This document shows positions 44,060-52,857 of a DNA stretch of 64,000 nucleotides, piece after piece (the stretch's first letter is position 1; each line of letters starts with the position of its first letter). This DNA is from Phycisphaerae bacterium. Lineage in GTDB: Bacteria; Planctomycetota; Phycisphaerae; UBA1845; Fen-1342. The stretch lies in the NCBI GenBank assembly GCA_017999985.1, contig JAGNKU010000011.1, positions 1 to 64,000 of the forward strand. The letters are read 5' to 3'. The notes beneath the pieces were generated by a model. That model was given only the letters and a program-made list of their open reading frames with translations. It ran no database searches and had not been told where the DNA came from. The translations under genes and the position numbers were made by a program.

Positions 44060-45235
44060 TCAGACCGCTTTCACCGGCGGACCGGCCCATTGCTCCAGCG
44101 GGGCCGGCTTCGGCGGCTGCACCGGGATGCGGAACTCCGTCGGCGAGACCTTGCCGCCGGCCCGACGGATGATCTGCTCCGTCACCCGGCGGCACGTCGC
44201 GCGGAGTTCGCCGTAGCTGTAGCGCGTGTGCGCGAACTTGCGGTCGCCCAACTGCGGCAGCCCGGCGTGCGCCTCGGCTGGAATGCCGGCCAGGCCGTGC
44301 ATGCAACCCCACACACCGGCGGCCGACGACGGATTGCAGTCCGAATCCTGCCCGCAGCGCGTCGCGATCTCGCACACCCGCCAGAAATCGTCGCCGCCGT
44401 ACAGCAGCCCCATCACAATGTAAGCGCCATTGAGATGCGCATTGATGTTGAACGCCTTGCCGGGCACGCAATCGCGATCGTCGTTGTACTTCGCCTCGAT
44501 CTTCCGCCAAGTAGCCCGCCAGTCGTGCGGAGTCTCGCGCCACCACGTCAGCACGTCGCGAATGCAGCCCGCGTAGCGGCTCTCGGCGGGAATGCACGCC
44601 AGCCCCGCCTCGATCACCTTCACGACGTCGCGGTTCTCGAAGTACGCGGCACAATACATGCCCTGCATGAACAGGCCACCGTACCAGCCGTCGCCATAGT
44701 TCATCATGTGCCCGAACACGTCGCCGAGCCGGTTGGCTTCCTGCGGCAGGCCGGGGCACACAATGCCGATGAGATCCGCCTCGATCTGGTAGTCGATGTC
44801 ATTCGCGTGCGGGTTATGATCGGGATGCCCGCTCGCCGGCGGCTGAATCCCGCGACGGACATTCTCGCGACCGGCCTCGTTCGCGTGCCAGAGCGGATAC
44901 TGCGTGGCGGCGAACGCGGCACCGGCATCCGCACACGTCACGTCCAGCCCGTGATCCTCCAGGCAGGCCAGCCACGTCATCTCGACGTACAAATCGTCCT
45001 GCTCCAGCGCGGCGACGATATACTCCGGCTGCCAAGCCCGGTACTCGCCCTCATCGATCTTCCCCACCGAGCGAAACTCGTACGGCCCGCCGTAGCAGAC
45101 GCCGACCATCTGCCCGACCCACGCCCCCTCCAACTTGTCCGTGTAGACACTCACCGGCAACGAGCGCGTGGCAGCACAACCAGCGCAGAACACGAGCCCG
45201 ACGACTCCCGCACACGCGCGGACCTTTCGTAGCAT
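44060..45235 (-). CDS. ADP-ribosylglycohydrolase-like lipoprotein
   Basis: This 391-aa protein has a lipoprotein signal to Cys20 (FCAGC) and an ADP-ribosylglycohydrolase (DraG-like) fold. Visible elements are the start motif KLEGAWVGQMVGVCYGG, the first metal cluster EQDDLYVEMTW, DIDYQIEADLIG, and the distal metal motif CGQDSDCNPSSAAGVWG. In cytoplasmic relatives this removes ADP-ribose. An exported form is more likely to be a glycosidase with another substrate, and this is undetermined. Confidence 0.85.
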   Translation of the reverse strand: MLRKVRACAGVVGLVFCAGCAATRSLPVSVYTDKLEGAWVGQMVGVCYGGPYEFRSVGKIDEGEYRAWQPEYIVAALEQDDLYVEMTWLACLEDHGLDVTCADAGAAFAATQYPLWHANEAGRENVRRGIQPPASGHPDHNPHANDIDYQIEADLIGIVCPGLPQEANRLGDVFGHMMNYGDGWYGGLFMQGMYCAAYFENRDVVKVIEAGLACIPAESRYAGCIRDVLTWWRETPHDWRATWRKIEAKYNDDRDCVPGKAFNINAHLNGAYIVMGLLYGGDDFWRVCEIATRCGQDSDCNPSSAAGVWGCMHGLAGIPAEAHAGLPQLGDRKFAHTRYSYGELRATCRRVTEQIIRRAGGKVSPTEFRIPVQPPKPAPLEQWAGPPVKAV

Positions 45236-45345
45236 GGCGTTATCCCTGCATCAGCCCCGTCGTGCAGCGCCCACACGCCGCCCGGCGGACGCCGCATGGT
45301 ATCCGAAACACGGCCTGCACGCGGCGCCCTCAGCGCCCGCGGCGC

Positions 45346-46305
45346 TTACTGCCACTCGCGCGCCGGGAAGATCTCATCCATGGCGGCGAATTCCGACTTT
45401 GCCAGCTCGATCCCCACGGCCTGGCAGTTCTCGTCAACCTGTTCCACCCGCGTCGCACCGATGATCACGCTCGTGACAGCATCCCGCTGGAGCAGCCACG
45501 CCAGCGCGAGCTGCGCCAGCGAGACGCCCACCCGCGCCGCAATCGGCCGCAGGCGATCCACCCGGTCCGCCAGGTCGCGGTCGACCGACTTCAGAAACAT
45601 GCTCATCTCGCGGCTGGCGGCCCGGCTGTCGCGCGGGACCTTGCCGCCGGAGTACTTGCCGGTCAGCACGCCCTGCTTCAGCGGGCTCCAGACGACCATC
45701 CCCAGGCCGAGTTCGCTGCAAGCCGCCTGCACGCCGTTGGTCTCCACCCGTCGGGCGGCAAGGCTGTATTCGGGCTGGTTCGACACCGGCGGCGCTGCGT
45801 GCATCTGTGCCGCGATCTCACACGCCCGGCGAATCGCGTCCGCCGGCCATTCACTGACACCCCAATACAGCATCTTGCCCTGCCGGATCAGGTCGTCCAT
45901 GGCCCGCACGACCTCATCCAGCTCGACGTCGGGATCGAAGCGATGGCACTGATAGAGGTCAACGTAGTCGGTCTGCAGCCGCGTCAGCGAAGCGTGCAGG
46001 CTCTCGCAGATGTGCTTCCGCGACAGGCCCCGGTCGTTGACGCCCTCGCTCATCGGGAAGAAACACTTGGTCGCGATCACGAGATCGCGCCGCGGAAGGT
46101 CGCGCAGCTCGCGCCCTAGAACCTGTTCCGCGGCGCCGCGATGATAGACGTCCGCCGTGTCGAAGAAATTGACACCCAGCTCGAACGCACGGCGGATGCA
46201 CTGCCGGGCCGCATCGTCCGCGACGCCAAAACCGTACGTCAGCCAGCTTCCCAGCCCGATCTCTGACAGCTTGACTCCGGCCCGACCAAGTCTGCGATAA
46301 CGCAT
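45346..46305 (-). CDS. Aldo/keto reductase
   Basis: This 319-aa (beta/alpha)8 oxidoreductase is close to the voltage-gated K+ channel beta-subunit / YghZ branch: MRYRRLGRAGVKLSEIGLGS, FFDTADVYHRGAAEQVLG, ATKCFF and YQCHRFDPD. The catalytic tetrad is Asp49, Tyr54, Lys80 and His121. NADPH binding is suggested by SVIIGATRVEQVDEN. The physiological aldehyde is unknown. GGAAGG precedes the ATG. It is not tightly linked to its neighbours. Confidence 0.94.
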   Translation of the reverse strand: MRYRRLGRAGVKLSEIGLGSWLTYGFGVADDAARQCIRRAFELGVNFFDTADVYHRGAAEQVLGRELRDLPRRDLVIATKCFFPMSEGVNDRGLSRKHICESLHASLTRLQTDYVDLYQCHRFDPDVELDEVVRAMDDLIRQGKMLYWGVSEWPADAIRRACEIAAQMHAAPPVSNQPEYSLAARRVETNGVQAACSELGLGMVVWSPLKQGVLTGKYSGGKVPRDSRAASREMSMFLKSVDRDLADRVDRLRPIAARVGVSLAQLALAWLLQRDAVTSVIIGATRVEQVDENCQAVGIELAKSEFAAMDEIFPAREWQ

Positions 46306-46421
46306 CTGGACACCTTCCTCTCGGAAAGCCGGCCTCTCCTCTCGGCGATCTGCTTCTGGCGGACTGACCTTCGGTCGGTCAGCCCAACCCGGTTCTCATC
46401 GGTGCGCGCCGCCGGCTATGC

Positions 46422-47435
46422 TCAACGCAACAGGCGCCGCGTGCCGGTGAGCAGGCGCTCCCAGTCGAACGCCGGCCCGGGGTCCACTTTGCCGCTCGTA
46501 ACGTGCAGATGGCCCAGCAGCCCGCTGAACGCGGCCATCTCTTCTGCCGTCAGCTCCGACGTGCGCAGGCGGCCGTTCGCGTCCCGCGGATAGTCCGGCT
46601 TGATCCGCGGCAGCACGCGGCACAGCGTCGCCGTCAGCTTGATCAGCGACTCGTACTGCGCATCGGTAAAATCATACTGATACAGCCAACCGCCGTTCAC
46701 TTCGCCGACCTGGACCGCGTTCCGCGCCGGACGGGCGACGAAGTCCGGCGTGCGGATGCCACTTACCGTCATCGACTCGGGCAACGTCACGTGCACGCCC
46801 CCCAGCGCATCCCGCGCGTACCACTTGTCCAGCGTGCGCATGTCCCCATAGGCTCCGATGTTCGCGATCTCGATGCCCACGCTGCGATCATTCGCTGTGC
46901 CGGCGTGCCAGGCCCGCTCCTTCACATCGAGCGTCTGGTAGATCGTGCCGTCGAGATCGAGCATGAAATGCACGCTGAGCCCGCGCAGATCATGCAGCAC
47001 CTCGAAGCAGCGCCGCGACGTGCCGCACGCGTCGTAGTGCAGCACGAACTGGTCCACGTGCTGCTGCAACAGCGGCAGGCTCCAGCCCTCCGTCCGCACG
47101 CGCTCGGCGACGTCGTCGGGCAGGTGGCGCCGGAACGTGCCGTAGCGAATCGGAGACTCGCTGACCGGCCGGCTGGGCTTTTCGCGCTCCGGCGTGAACT
47201 TGCACTCGGCGCGGTATGCGTCGTAGCCGCCGGGGTCCATCCAGAGCACCACCGGCGCCCCCGTGTGCACAAGCTGGCCGCAGACGACGATCTCATCACC
47301 CAGCCGCGGAACCGGCGTCCCCGGCCGACCATAGGGGCTCGGCGTCACGCAGCCGATCAACAGCAGAAAGACCACGCTCAGGCAGACCGCCGGGCACAAC
47401 GCACGCCCGCGGAGAACACGAATCGGCTCGGACAT
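46422..47435 (-). CDS. N-acetylmuramoyl-L-alanine amidase lipoprotein (amidase_2)
   Basis: This 337-aa protein has a lipoprotein signal to Cys29 (FLLLIGC) and a zinc amidase domain (about 110-320) with QFVLHYDACG (first His ligand), LSVHFMLDLDGTIYQTLDV, ERAWHAGTANDRSVGIEIAN and GLLGHLHVTSGKVDPGPAF (later His and Asp ligands). It should cleave the peptide from glycan in peptidoglycan or muropeptides, as AmiD does in the outer membrane. AGGAGG precedes the ATG at 47435. Confidence 0.9.
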   Translation of the reverse strand: MSEPIRVLRGRALCPAVCLSVVFLLLIGCVTPSPYGRPGTPVPRLGDEIVVCGQLVHTGAPVVLWMDPGGYDAYRAECKFTPEREKPSRPVSESPIRYGTFRRHLPDDVAERVRTEGWSLPLLQQHVDQFVLHYDACGTSRRCFEVLHDLRGLSVHFMLDLDGTIYQTLDVKERAWHAGTANDRSVGIEIANIGAYGDMRTLDKWYARDALGGVHVTLPESMTVSGIRTPDFVARPARNAVQVGEVNGGWLYQYDFTDAQYESLIKLTATLCRVLPRIKPDYPRDANGRLRTSELTAEEMAAFSGLLGHLHVTSGKVDPGPAFDWERLLTGTRRLLR

Positions 47436-47540
47436 TCCACGCGCCTCCTGTGTCGTCCAGCCGGAAGATCGTAACCGCCGGCCGCCGGGCTCGCCACGCA
47501 CAATGCGCGGATAGGGCTTCGTTTGGGCCGCGGCTTTCGC

Positions 47541-47546
47541 TATAAT
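47541..47546 (+). promoter_or_regulatory. -10 box of the FG-GAP/dockerin gene
   Basis: TATAAT lies 51 bp before the ATG at 47597. The best -35 candidate 17 bp upstream (TTCGTT) is weak. Confidence 0.5.
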
Positions 47547-47596
47547 GCGGTCAGTTGGCCGGCGTGGCAGCGCCACGCGCTCTTGGAGGGCAGAAC

Positions 47597-49057
47597 ATGC
47601 GGCACCGGATCACGATCACACTCGTCATCGTCTCAGTCGCTTGGCTACCCAGTGCCACTCTGGCCCAGGAAACGCGGTTGGAGATCTCCGATGACGGGCA
47701 GGAAGTGGTGCTGCTACGTCCCGACCCGACGGACGGGACCGTCACCATGCGCGGCGACGACGTGTACTACGGCACCGCGCCCGACTGGCAGAATACCATT
47801 CGGCGGCAGGTCGGCGGATTGCAGGTCGCCGACGTGAACAACGACGGCTGGCCGGACGTCATCGTTGGCTGTTACATCTCGAACAGCTACCCGCCGTACA
47901 CGGACTGGGAAAACCTGATCTACTACAACACCGGCGGCCAGCTCGAGGCCAACGCGTCCTGGGTCTCCACGGACGAAGTCTCCACCGGCGACGTCCAGGT
48001 GGGCGACATCAACGGCGACGGCTACCCCGACATCTTCTCGGCCAACGGCGGCTCTTCGATGTCGCCGTCCGTGATCTACTGGGGCAGCGCGACAGGTCCC
48101 AGCACGTCACCCGGCTGGAGCAGCCAGGAACCCGGTGCCGCGTGGAACAACTACGCAATCCTGTTTGATTTCGACCACGACAACGACCTTGACGTCTTCA
48201 CAGCCAACCAGGGCAACAACCCGAGCGACCCGTACCGCCCGATGTACGGCTTCATCAACAACAACGGCACCCTGCCGACGGTGCCCGGCTGGCAGTCCGC
48301 CGAGACGTCGATTCAGAATTTCCTCGCCTTCGCGGACTACAACGGTGATGGCTGGGAAGATCTGGCCGTCTCGAAATGGGCGAATTTCCAGAGCGGCATC
48401 TACAAGAACCTGAACGGCGTGCTGCAGACGACGCCCGGCTGGACCACGGGCAACACCGACACCGACAAAGGCGTGGCCTGGGCCGACGTGGACAAGAACG
48501 GCTGGCCGGACCTGGCCCTCGGACACAGCCCGACGCTGCTCTACGGCAACACGGCCGGCAGCCTGACGCCGGTGTGGAATTCGACGGCGGCGTACTTCGG
48601 CCACAGCGACCTGCGCTTCTGCGACGTCAATCGCGACGGCGACCCCGACCTGGCCGAGGTGCATTTCTCCAACGGCATGACGAACATCTACCTGAACCGC
48701 AACGGCGCGTTGGATAGCGCCCCCACGTGGTCGTACGACGCCAGCCCCGTCGGCACCGCCCTCGCGTTCGGCGACATCAACGGCGACCGCTGGCCTGATC
48801 TGGTCATCGGCTATTCCGGCCAGCCCTGTGTGGTCGTGTTCTACGCGCAGCCGCCAATCACGCTCGGCGACCTGAACTGCGACGGCGTAGTGAACTTCGG
48901 CGACATCAACCCGTTCGTTCTGGCGCTCGCCAACCCGGAGACATACGCCACGCTGTACCCGGACTGTAATATCCTGAACGCCGATATCAACGGCGACGGG
49001 GTTGTCAGCTTCCGCGACATCAACCCGTTCGTCGCGCTACTGACGAGCGCGCCGTAG
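47597..49057 (+). CDS. Secreted FG-GAP/VCBS repeat protein with dockerin-like domain
   Basis: This 486-aa protein has a signal peptide (about 1-24, VIVSVAWLPSATLAQ). Six to seven FG-GAP/VCBS repeats follow (about 60-420) with the Ca2+ loops DVNNDGWPDVIVG, DINGDGYPDIFSA, DYNGDGWEDLAVS and DVNRDGDPDLAEV, predicted to form a beta-propeller. A C-terminal dockerin-like pair of loops spans about 430-480 (DLNCDGVVNFGDIN, DINGDGVVSFRDIN). GGAGGG precedes the ATG. It is likely a surface or extracellular binding protein. The partner is unknown. Confidence 0.88.
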   Translation: MRHRITITLVIVSVAWLPSATLAQETRLEISDDGQEVVLLRPDPTDGTVTMRGDDVYYGTAPDWQNTIRRQVGGLQVADVNNDGWPDVIVGCYISNSYPPYTDWENLIYYNTGGQLEANASWVSTDEVSTGDVQVGDINGDGYPDIFSANGGSSMSPSVIYWGSATGPSTSPGWSSQEPGAAWNNYAILFDFDHDNDLDVFTANQGNNPSDPYRPMYGFINNNGTLPTVPGWQSAETSIQNFLAFADYNGDGWEDLAVSKWANFQSGIYKNLNGVLQTTPGWTTGNTDTDKGVAWADVDKNGWPDLALGHSPTLLYGNTAGSLTPVWNSTAAYFGHSDLRFCDVNRDGDPDLAEVHFSNGMTNIYLNRNGALDSAPTWSYDASPVGTALAFGDINGDRWPDLVIGYSGQPCVVVFYAQPPITLGDLNCDGVVNFGDINPFVLALANPETYATLYPDCNILNADINGDGVVSFRDINPFVALLTSAP

Positions 49058-49068
49058 CAAGCCAGGGT

Positions 49069-49172
49069 GTCACGGGCGTGGGTGGTGTGGGCCTCCCGCC
49101 CGTGGATGTGGCATGGGCGTCCCGCCGCTCATCCACCTGGGTGGTACGGGCGTCTGGCCCGTCCGGCCGCGA
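49069..49172. repeat. Tandem CGGGCGT...GCCCGT palindromic repeats
   Basis: Three related blocks follow the stop of the FG-GAP gene: CACGGGCGTGGGTGGTGTGG with CCCGCCCGTG, then GCATGGGCGTCCCGCC, then GGTGGTACGGGCGTCTGGCC with CGT. Each contains GGGCGT followed by a complementary CCCG/GCCCGT segment. The arrangement suggests a short palindromic intergenic repeat amplified in tandem. It may also serve as the terminator. Confidence 0.55.
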
Positions 49173-49185
49173 GCATCACAGCGCC

Positions 49186-49968
49186 ATGCAGTTTGTGATC
49201 GGTGATGGTGTTCTGCACTGCCAAGTCCTCGGCGATGGCCCGCCGATTCTGTTCATCCACGGCTTTCCACTGTCGCACGAAATGTGGCTGCCCGTGGCGG
49301 ACCAACTGCGCGACCGCTGGCGGTGCATCCTGCCCGACCTCCGCGGTCACGGCCGCAGTGCCGTCTCGCCGGAAGTAACCATCACGCAGTTTGCGGACGA
49401 CCTGGCAGCGTTATTGGATGCCATCAGCGAGACTCGACCGGTCGTGCCCGTCGGCCTCTCCATGGGCGGGGTCATCGCGCTGGAGTTCTTCCGGCAACAG
49501 CGCGCCCGCCTGCGTGCCCTCGTGCTCGCGAATTGCCGAGCGAACGCTGAGACCCCGGAAGGCATCGCGCGCCGCGCGGCGCTGGCACAGTCCGTGCTCC
49601 GCGACGGCAGCCAGGTCGCGGCCGACGCCATGATCGGCGATCTTTTCGCCCCTGCAGCCCCGGCCGGATTGCGCTCCGAGTGGCGCGCCCGCATCGCCCG
49701 TACGCCACCGGCGGGAGTCGCGGCCGCCAGCCGCGCCCTCGCCGGCCGCCGCGAGTCGTTCAGTACGTTGCCGCAGATCGACTGCCCGACACTCGTCATC
49801 GCGGGCGCCGCCGACACGATCACCCCACCGGACGGCATGCAGGCCATGCACGCCATGATTCCAGGCTCCCGTTACGTCGTCATCCCGGGTGCGGGACACT
49901 TGACGCCCATCGAGCAGCCCGCCACCTTCGCCACCGCCCTGCGCGAATTCGTATCTGAACTGCCGTAG
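49186..49968 (+). CDS. Alpha/beta fold hydrolase
   Basis: This 260-aa cytoplasmic protein is of the 3-oxoadipate enol-lactonase/esterase type: ILFIHGFPLSHEMW (oxyanion), DLRGHGRS, nucleophile Ser92 in GLSMGG, Asp210 in GAADTITPP and His238 in GAGHLTPIEQP. The substrate is unknown. No strong ribosome binding site is present. The ATG at 49186 gives the family-typical N-terminus. Upstream in-frame codons fall within the palindromic repeat. Confidence 0.9.
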   Translation: MQFVIGDGVLHCQVLGDGPPILFIHGFPLSHEMWLPVADQLRDRWRCILPDLRGHGRSAVSPEVTITQFADDLAALLDAISETRPVVPVGLSMGGVIALEFFRQQRARLRALVLANCRANAETPEGIARRAALAQSVLRDGSQVAADAMIGDLFAPAAPAGLRSEWRARIARTPPAGVAAASRALAGRRESFSTLPQIDCPTLVIAGAADTITPPDGMQAMHAMIPGSRYVVIPGAGHLTPIEQPATFATALREFVSELP

Positions 49969-50084
49969 CGTTCGGGCGGCACGGTCTGGCGCAACCAAGC
50001 CGTGGATCAGCGCTCCGCTCGATGAAGCTATGCTCCCATTGAGCCCCAGCTCGCTGACGGAGCCCCTGCGTACGCCGAGCTGAA

Positions 50085-50834
50085 TCACCGCCGCCGAATC
50101 ACAAGCCCCGCCAGCACCAGCAACATCAGGCTCGTCGGCTCGGGCACGAAGCGCCAGAAGACGCCCCCCGAAACTTCGGGCGCCTCCCCGCTCGCGTACG
50201 AGATCTCCGTGATGAGGATCTCATACTTGATCATCGCGGGCAGGTCATACACGCTACCGAGCAACGTGACCCCCGAATAATAGGGCCCGTCGGTCTGGTG
50301 ATCGAACAGCATGTGCGCGTCATCGCCGCTGTTCACGATGCCATACGCGCGCGTACACGCCAGGGTCTGCGGGTTGTTGTGCCATTCCGGATAACTTGGC
50401 GGCGTCGCGGCCCCGTCCCATCGCTTGCGAAAGCCACCGTTGAGCACATACCAGCACGTCGCAATATCCGCGGCCGGCTCGGACTGGCCGACTTCGCGGA
50501 TCGTGATCTGCAAGCCGTTGATTTTGCTGGACTTGGGCTCGCCCCGGAACTGGAGCCAGACGTAGCCGAAGTCTCCGTCCACCAACCTGATCGGGTCTGC
50601 GGTCGTGCCGGACGGCGCGTCCACCGGCGGATAGCTGTGGCACGCGTAATAGTAAAAATCGTACGCATTGATGTCCTCACCGCTCGGCAGCACGGTGCTG
50701 AGTGTCGGCGTGAAGGCAAGAGTCGGATCGGTGAGCCCGTGACCGGCCTGTGCGGGGGTCACAAAGATTCGCACGTCCGCCAGGGCGAAAGTCGCCAGCG
50801 ACAGACTGCCCGCGATGATCAGAGCAGTTCTCAT
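50085..50834 (-). CDS. PEP-CTERM sorting domain protein
   Basis: This 249-aa protein has a signal peptide (MRTALIIAGSLSLATFALA), a beta-rich body, and the C-terminal PEP-CTERM signal: VPEPTSLMLLVLAGLVIRRR, that is the PEP motif, a hydrophobic span and a terminal Arg cluster. Such proteins are cleaved by an exosortase and exported with exopolysaccharide. The body has several Tyr/Trp-rich strands and two or three Cys (ACHSYPP, CWYVLNGG, ACTRAYG). GGAGG lies nine bases before the chosen ATG. No exosortase is in the window. Confidence 0.9.
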   Translation of the reverse strand: MRTALIIAGSLSLATFALADVRIFVTPAQAGHGLTDPTLAFTPTLSTVLPSGEDINAYDFYYYACHSYPPVDAPSGTTADPIRLVDGDFGYVWLQFRGEPKSSKINGLQITIREVGQSEPAADIATCWYVLNGGFRKRWDGAATPPSYPEWHNNPQTLACTRAYGIVNSGDDAHMLFDHQTDGPYYSGVTLLGSVYDLPAMIKYEILITEISYASGEAPEVSGGVFWRFVPEPTSLMLLVLAGLVIRRR

Positions 50835-51549
50835 GGCGGCGATCCTCCAAGCCCCCAGCGTGCAGATGGAACTGCGCACAACACCCGGGCCCTGCGACGC
50901 GCGAGACGCATCTCTAACCAGAAGTATGCCTCAGAATGCGGCCAATGCAACCGCGCGCGTGGCGCAGCGACCGGCGGACGCCCCCCTGTCGCTGAAGGTG
51001 CCTACAAAAATGCGACGGACCGCACAGCCGATCGGGCGGTGGTCCGTCGCGTGGTCGGAGCCAACCTCCGCTGTTGCCGGTGGAAGAGGTTTGCTTGAAC
51101 CCTTGGTCAAGGTGGGTGGCCCGCGCTGCCCCGACCCAACGCTCAAGGCGCCTCCGTCGGGGGGAAGTCGTCATGGCCTCCCAGGGTTCAGCTTAACGGT
51201 TCGAGCAAACGGTTTCTTCCTTATCGCACAACGCAGGGGCTGATCCGTTGAGCCCTGTCACACACTAAGTATACCCAACAGATCGGCGATTCCGGCGCGC
51301 GAAATTCAACTTTCGCGCGGCCCCGCGGCGCGCACGGGCGCAACCGACATTCCGGGGCGGAGTTACCGCTGCCTCGCGCGCCGCAATCGCCACGACCCGG
51401 CACGGGCTGTTGGCCCCTTGGACAGTTGTCGGGTGAAGATGATCCGGCCACGCAGGTTTGAACGCATGGGCCAACCCGCGGCCCCCCCCGGCAAGCTCGG
51501 GCGCCCGCCGTGCTGGTCGCGAGGCCTACTACGCACCACCGGGCATGCC
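50835..51549. other. Gene-poor 715-bp gap
   Basis: I see no supportable gene between the PEP-CTERM gene and ino1. Open frames here lack domains and ribosome binding sites. It is less GC-rich in places (around 51180-51280) than its surroundings and contains GC-rich inverted segments. An unrecognised non-coding RNA or the remnant of a gene cannot be excluded. Confidence 0.45.
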
Positions 51550-52635
51550 CTACTGCCCGGCGATCCACCGCTCCAGCGCCAGGCGCGCCTCGGAATCGCG
51601 GAACTGCTGCGGCGGGTGCTTCATCGTGAACGCCGAAATCTCCAGCAGCGGGCCACCGACGCCGCGGTCCAGGGCCAGCTTCGCGCAGCGGATGCAGTCA
51701 ATCGCCATGCCCGCGCTGTTGGGCGAGTCCTCGACGCTCAGGCGCAGCTCGATATTCGCCGGCACGTCGCCGAAGCCGCGATACTCCAGCCGCATGAAAC
51801 AGACCTTGTTGTCCCGCTGCCAGGGCACGAAGTCGGACGGCCCGATGTGGATGTTGGCGTCGGCCAGTGGCACGTCCAGTTGCGACTGGACGGACTCGGT
51901 CTTCGAGATGCGCTTCGAGCGCAGCCGCGACTGGTCCAGCATGTTCAGAAAATCGGTATTGCCGCCCGTGTTGAGCTGATACGTGCGGTCCAGCCGGACG
52001 CCGCGGTCACCCATCAGGCGGGCCAGCATGCGATGGACGATCGTGGCCCCGAACTGGCTCTTGATGTCGTCGCCGATCACCGGCAGGTTGCGCGCCCGGA
52101 ACTGGGCCGCCCACTCCGGGTGCGAGGCAATGAACACGGGCTCGCAGTTCACCATCGCCACGCCCGCATCCAGGCACGCCTGCGCGTAGTGCCGGACCGC
52201 GTCCTCCGAGCCGACCGGCATGTAGCACACCAGCACCTGCGCCCCGGAATCGCGGAGCACCTCGGCCACGTCACACGGGGCCGCGTCGGCCGCCCTAAAC
52301 GCCATGTCCTCCGGATACTCGCGCATGTGGTCGGCCACCCCGTCCAGCACCGGCCCCATCTGGACCCGCACGCCATACGATGGCAACTCACGCTGAAAGA
52401 CCTTGGTGCAGTTGGGCGGCGCGAAGATTGCCTCCTCCAGTGGGCGGCCGACCTTCCGCCGGTCGATATCAAACGCGGCCACGACCTGGATATCGTTCAG
52501 CCGGTACCCGCCCAGCTCCGGATGCACCAGCCCCGCCGTCTCGGTGAGGTCCCGGGACTTGTAGTACTCGAGCCCTTGCAGGAGCGAACTCGCACAGTTT
52601 CCGACTCCGGCTATGGCAAGCCTGATCTGTGCCAA
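51550..52635 (-). CDS. Myo-inositol-1-phosphate synthase family protein
   Basis: This 361-aa protein has the NAD-binding N-terminus IRLAIAGVGNCASSLLQG, the MIPS core GDDIKSQFGATIVHRMLA and NTGGNTDFLNM, and LEYRGFGDVPANIELRLSVEDSPNSAG (split here for length). It converts glucose-6-phosphate to inositol-1-phosphate, a precursor of inositol lipids or compatible solutes. The likely start is TTG with GGGAGG six bases upstream, and an ATG 14 codons earlier lacks an RBS. A -10-like TATAGT (minus strand, 52695-52700) lies upstream. It is close to archaeal/actinobacterial-type enzymes by motif. Confidence 0.9.
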   Translation of the reverse strand: MAQIRLAIAGVGNCASSLLQGLEYYKSRDLTETAGLVHPELGGYRLNDIQVVAAFDIDRRKVGRPLEEAIFAPPNCTKVFQRELPSYGVRVQMGPVLDGVADHMREYPEDMAFRAADAAPCDVAEVLRDSGAQVLVCYMPVGSEDAVRHYAQACLDAGVAMVNCEPVFIASHPEWAAQFRARNLPVIGDDIKSQFGATIVHRMLARLMGDRGVRLDRTYQLNTGGNTDFLNMLDQSRLRSKRISKTESVQSQLDVPLADANIHIGPSDFVPWQRDNKVCFMRLEYRGFGDVPANIELRLSVEDSPNSAGMAIDCIRCAKLALDRGVGGPLLEISAFTMKHPPQQFRDSEARLALERWIAGQ

Positions 52636-52857
52636 GGCACGCCTCCCTTCCTGAATGACGCTCGCGCGCAGCGGCATGTCTCTCTCACGAACGTACTATA
52701 AGGCCGCGCCACGGCCGATCGCCACCATGACGATACATATATGCGCCACGGCGGCGGCTTTGTCCACCGCGGCGCCCGGCGATTCCCGCGCGCCGGCGCG
52801 GGGTCCGGAGCCGGGCTGCCCGCGCCATTTCGGCAGGACACGCACGCCGACTGGGCG

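Noticed and set aside
46363-46384. Hairpin GACTGACC-TTC-GGTCGGTC downstream of the amidase gene
   Set aside because: A short stem with a G-T pair lies between two genes on the same strand. It could be a terminator but has no T-run and is too weak to call.
50815-51243. 142-aa plus-strand ORF upstream of the PEP-CTERM gene
   Set aside because: No ribosome binding site, no domain, overlaps the start of the PEP-CTERM gene, and looks like random GC-rich translation.
51418-52701. 427-aa plus-strand ORF opposite the inositol-phosphate synthase
   Set aside because: Shadow ORF. The minus-strand frame carries clear MIPS motifs.
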